From positions 1-7,103 of the forward strand of contig CAYGZY010000140.1 in the NCBI GenBank assembly GCA_964354485.1: 7,103 nt of DNA. Reading direction: 5' to 3'. This stretch comes from CAYGXH01 sp964354485. GTDB lineage: Bacteria > Bacteroidota > Ignavibacteria > UBA10030 > SZUA-254. The position numbers were made by a program, and so were the translations under genes. Shown here one piece after another: positions 6,362 through 7,103 of this stretch. Within the stretch, counting starts at the first letter, position 1, and every line of letters starts with the position of its first letter. The notes under the pieces were generated by a model. It did no database searches, had not been told where the DNA came from, and saw only the letters and a list, made by a program, of their open reading frames with translations.

Positions 6362-7103
6362 ATGAGCTGGAAATCAATCATCGGTCAGTCGAGAATCAAA
6401 CAACTACTCATGACTTCGCTGGAGCATGGGAGACTGGCTCACGCCTATCTGTTCGTCGGGGAAGCGGGATTAGGGAAGTATCCGACCGCTCTCGAACTCG
6501 CAAAATGTGTAAACTGTCAGCAATCGCCATTTGACGCATGCGACACTTGCCCGAGCTGTGCCAGGGTGAAAGAACTTCAGCATCCCAATCTCAGCCTGGT
6601 TTTTCCGCTCCCTGTCGGAAAATATGAAAAATCTAATGATCCGCCGCTTTCAAAGCTGTCGGACGCGGATATCAGCGCACTGAAGCAAGAGTTAAAACTG
6701 AAAGCGGAAAATCCGTATCACCAGATTCGGCTAGAGAGAGCATCCGAGATCAAGGTGAACAGTATCCGTGAAATCCGACGTCAGGCTGCGTTCAAGTCGT
6801 TTGACACAGGACGAAAAGTATTCATTATCCTTGATGCCGAAAAAATGAACGAAGAGTCGTCCAACGCATTTCTGAAAACTTTGGAAGAACCAACACCCGA
6901 TACGCTTTTTATCCTTCTCACAACAAGGCAGGAGGCGCTCCTTCCTACAATCGTATCGCGTTGTCAGGTAATCAGATTCGATCAATTGAGCGAAAAGGAT
7001 CTCGGAGATGCGTTGGTTAGCCGGCATCATATACCATATGACGATGCCGTTGCAGCGGCACGTCTCGCTGATGGAAATATTTTACGAGCATTTCAGTATA
7101 TCA
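6362..7103 (+). CDS. holB: DNA polymerase III subunit delta prime (3' truncated by window)
   Basis: The first 247 residues of the clamp-loader delta prime subunit, open to the window end. It starts MSWKSIIGQSRIKQLL, the usual opening of DnaX/HolB AAA+ proteins, followed by GRLAHAYLFVG. The P-loop reads GEAGLGKY (33-40), with Tyr in place of the Ser/Thr that binds Mg-ATP, which fits a non-hydrolysing delta prime and not DnaX (gamma/tau). A zinc module is formed by C52, C60, C63 and C66, with an extra C49. RKVFIILDAEKMNEESSNAFLKTLEEP is the Walker B/sensor region typical of the family, with A in place of the second acidic residue (LDAE). SRC at 199-201 is the arginine-finger motif. The region at about 80-110 (FPLPVGKYEKSNDPPLSKL) is an insertion between zinc module and Walker B that I recall in Bacteroidota/Chlorobi homologues. 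The ATG at 6362 is 3 bp after the Omp85 stop, with no Shine-Dalgarno, suggesting coupling. Confidence 0.93.
   Translation, partial: MSWKSIIGQSRIKQLLMTSLEHGRLAHAYLFVGEAGLGKYPTALELAKCVNCQQSPFDACDTCPSCARVKELQHPNLSLVFPLPVGKYEKSNDPPLSKLSDADISALKQELKLKAENPYHQIRLERASEIKVNSIREIRRQAAFKSFDTGRKVFIILDAEKMNEESSNAFLKTLEEPTPDTLFILLTTRQEALLPTIVSRCQVIRFDQLSEKDLGDALVSRHHIPYDDAVAAARLADGNILRAFQYI

Noticed and set aside
6731..7030. Antisense open frame of 99 codons in the holB region
   Set aside because: The + strand here encodes an intact delta prime with conserved AAA+ motifs through the window end.
1..7103. A defence, toxin-antitoxin or other undescribed multi-gene system
   Set aside because: Seven of the eight genes belong to well-known housekeeping or envelope families; only the DUF2795 protein is uncharacterised and it has no partner typical of such systems.

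Overview
This is a gene-dense, ordinary chromosomal segment. All eight genes lie on the + strand, with mostly very short gaps or overlaps. The base composition is moderate and looks even, and I see no transposase, integron, phage gene, tRNA, rRNA or CRISPR repeat. The gene set (topA, a Xer recombinase, a short hibernation factor and hprK, then a coiled-coil M23 peptidase, a DUF2795 protein, an Omp85 barrel protein and holB) suggests a Gram-negative bacterium of the Bacteroidota/Chlorobi/Ignavibacteria group. Three things support this: a TAnnTTTG promoter element of the Bacteroidota type, several start codons without a clear Shine-Dalgarno sequence, and an outer-membrane beta-barrel protein. 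The phylum assignment is inference; species cannot be told.

Layout. Positions 2-2897 form one apparent operon: the 3' end of topA (zinc-ribbon tail only), then 1 bp, a xerC/xerD-type tyrosine recombinase, 19 bp, hpf (short form), a 4-bp ATGA overlap, and hprK. This groups chromosome topology and dimer resolution with ribosome hibernation and a metabolic sensor kinase. A 62-bp gap at 2898-2959 carries the best promoter in the window. It drives a membrane-anchored M23 peptidase whose ATG lies only a few bases after the expected transcription start, so the mRNA is probably leaderless or nearly so. A small, very acidic DUF2795 protein follows 49 bp later.

Positions 4190-6358 encode an Omp85-superfamily (BamA/TamA-like) outer-membrane protein, followed after 3 bp by the start of holB (DNA polymerase III delta prime), which runs off the window. 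The Omp85 reading frame has no good start codon. A textbook intrinsic terminator (12-bp perfect stem plus six T) sits between the DUF2795 stop and the signal peptide, inside the open frame. A TTGACA hexamer also overlaps the DUF2795 stop codon. This junction is the most unusual structure here and may be a leaky terminator or an attenuator.

I found no convincing undescribed system. The observations worth following are regulatory (the near-leaderless promoter and the in-frame terminator) and contextual (hpf-hprK coupling, and the acidic DUF2795 protein between two envelope genes).
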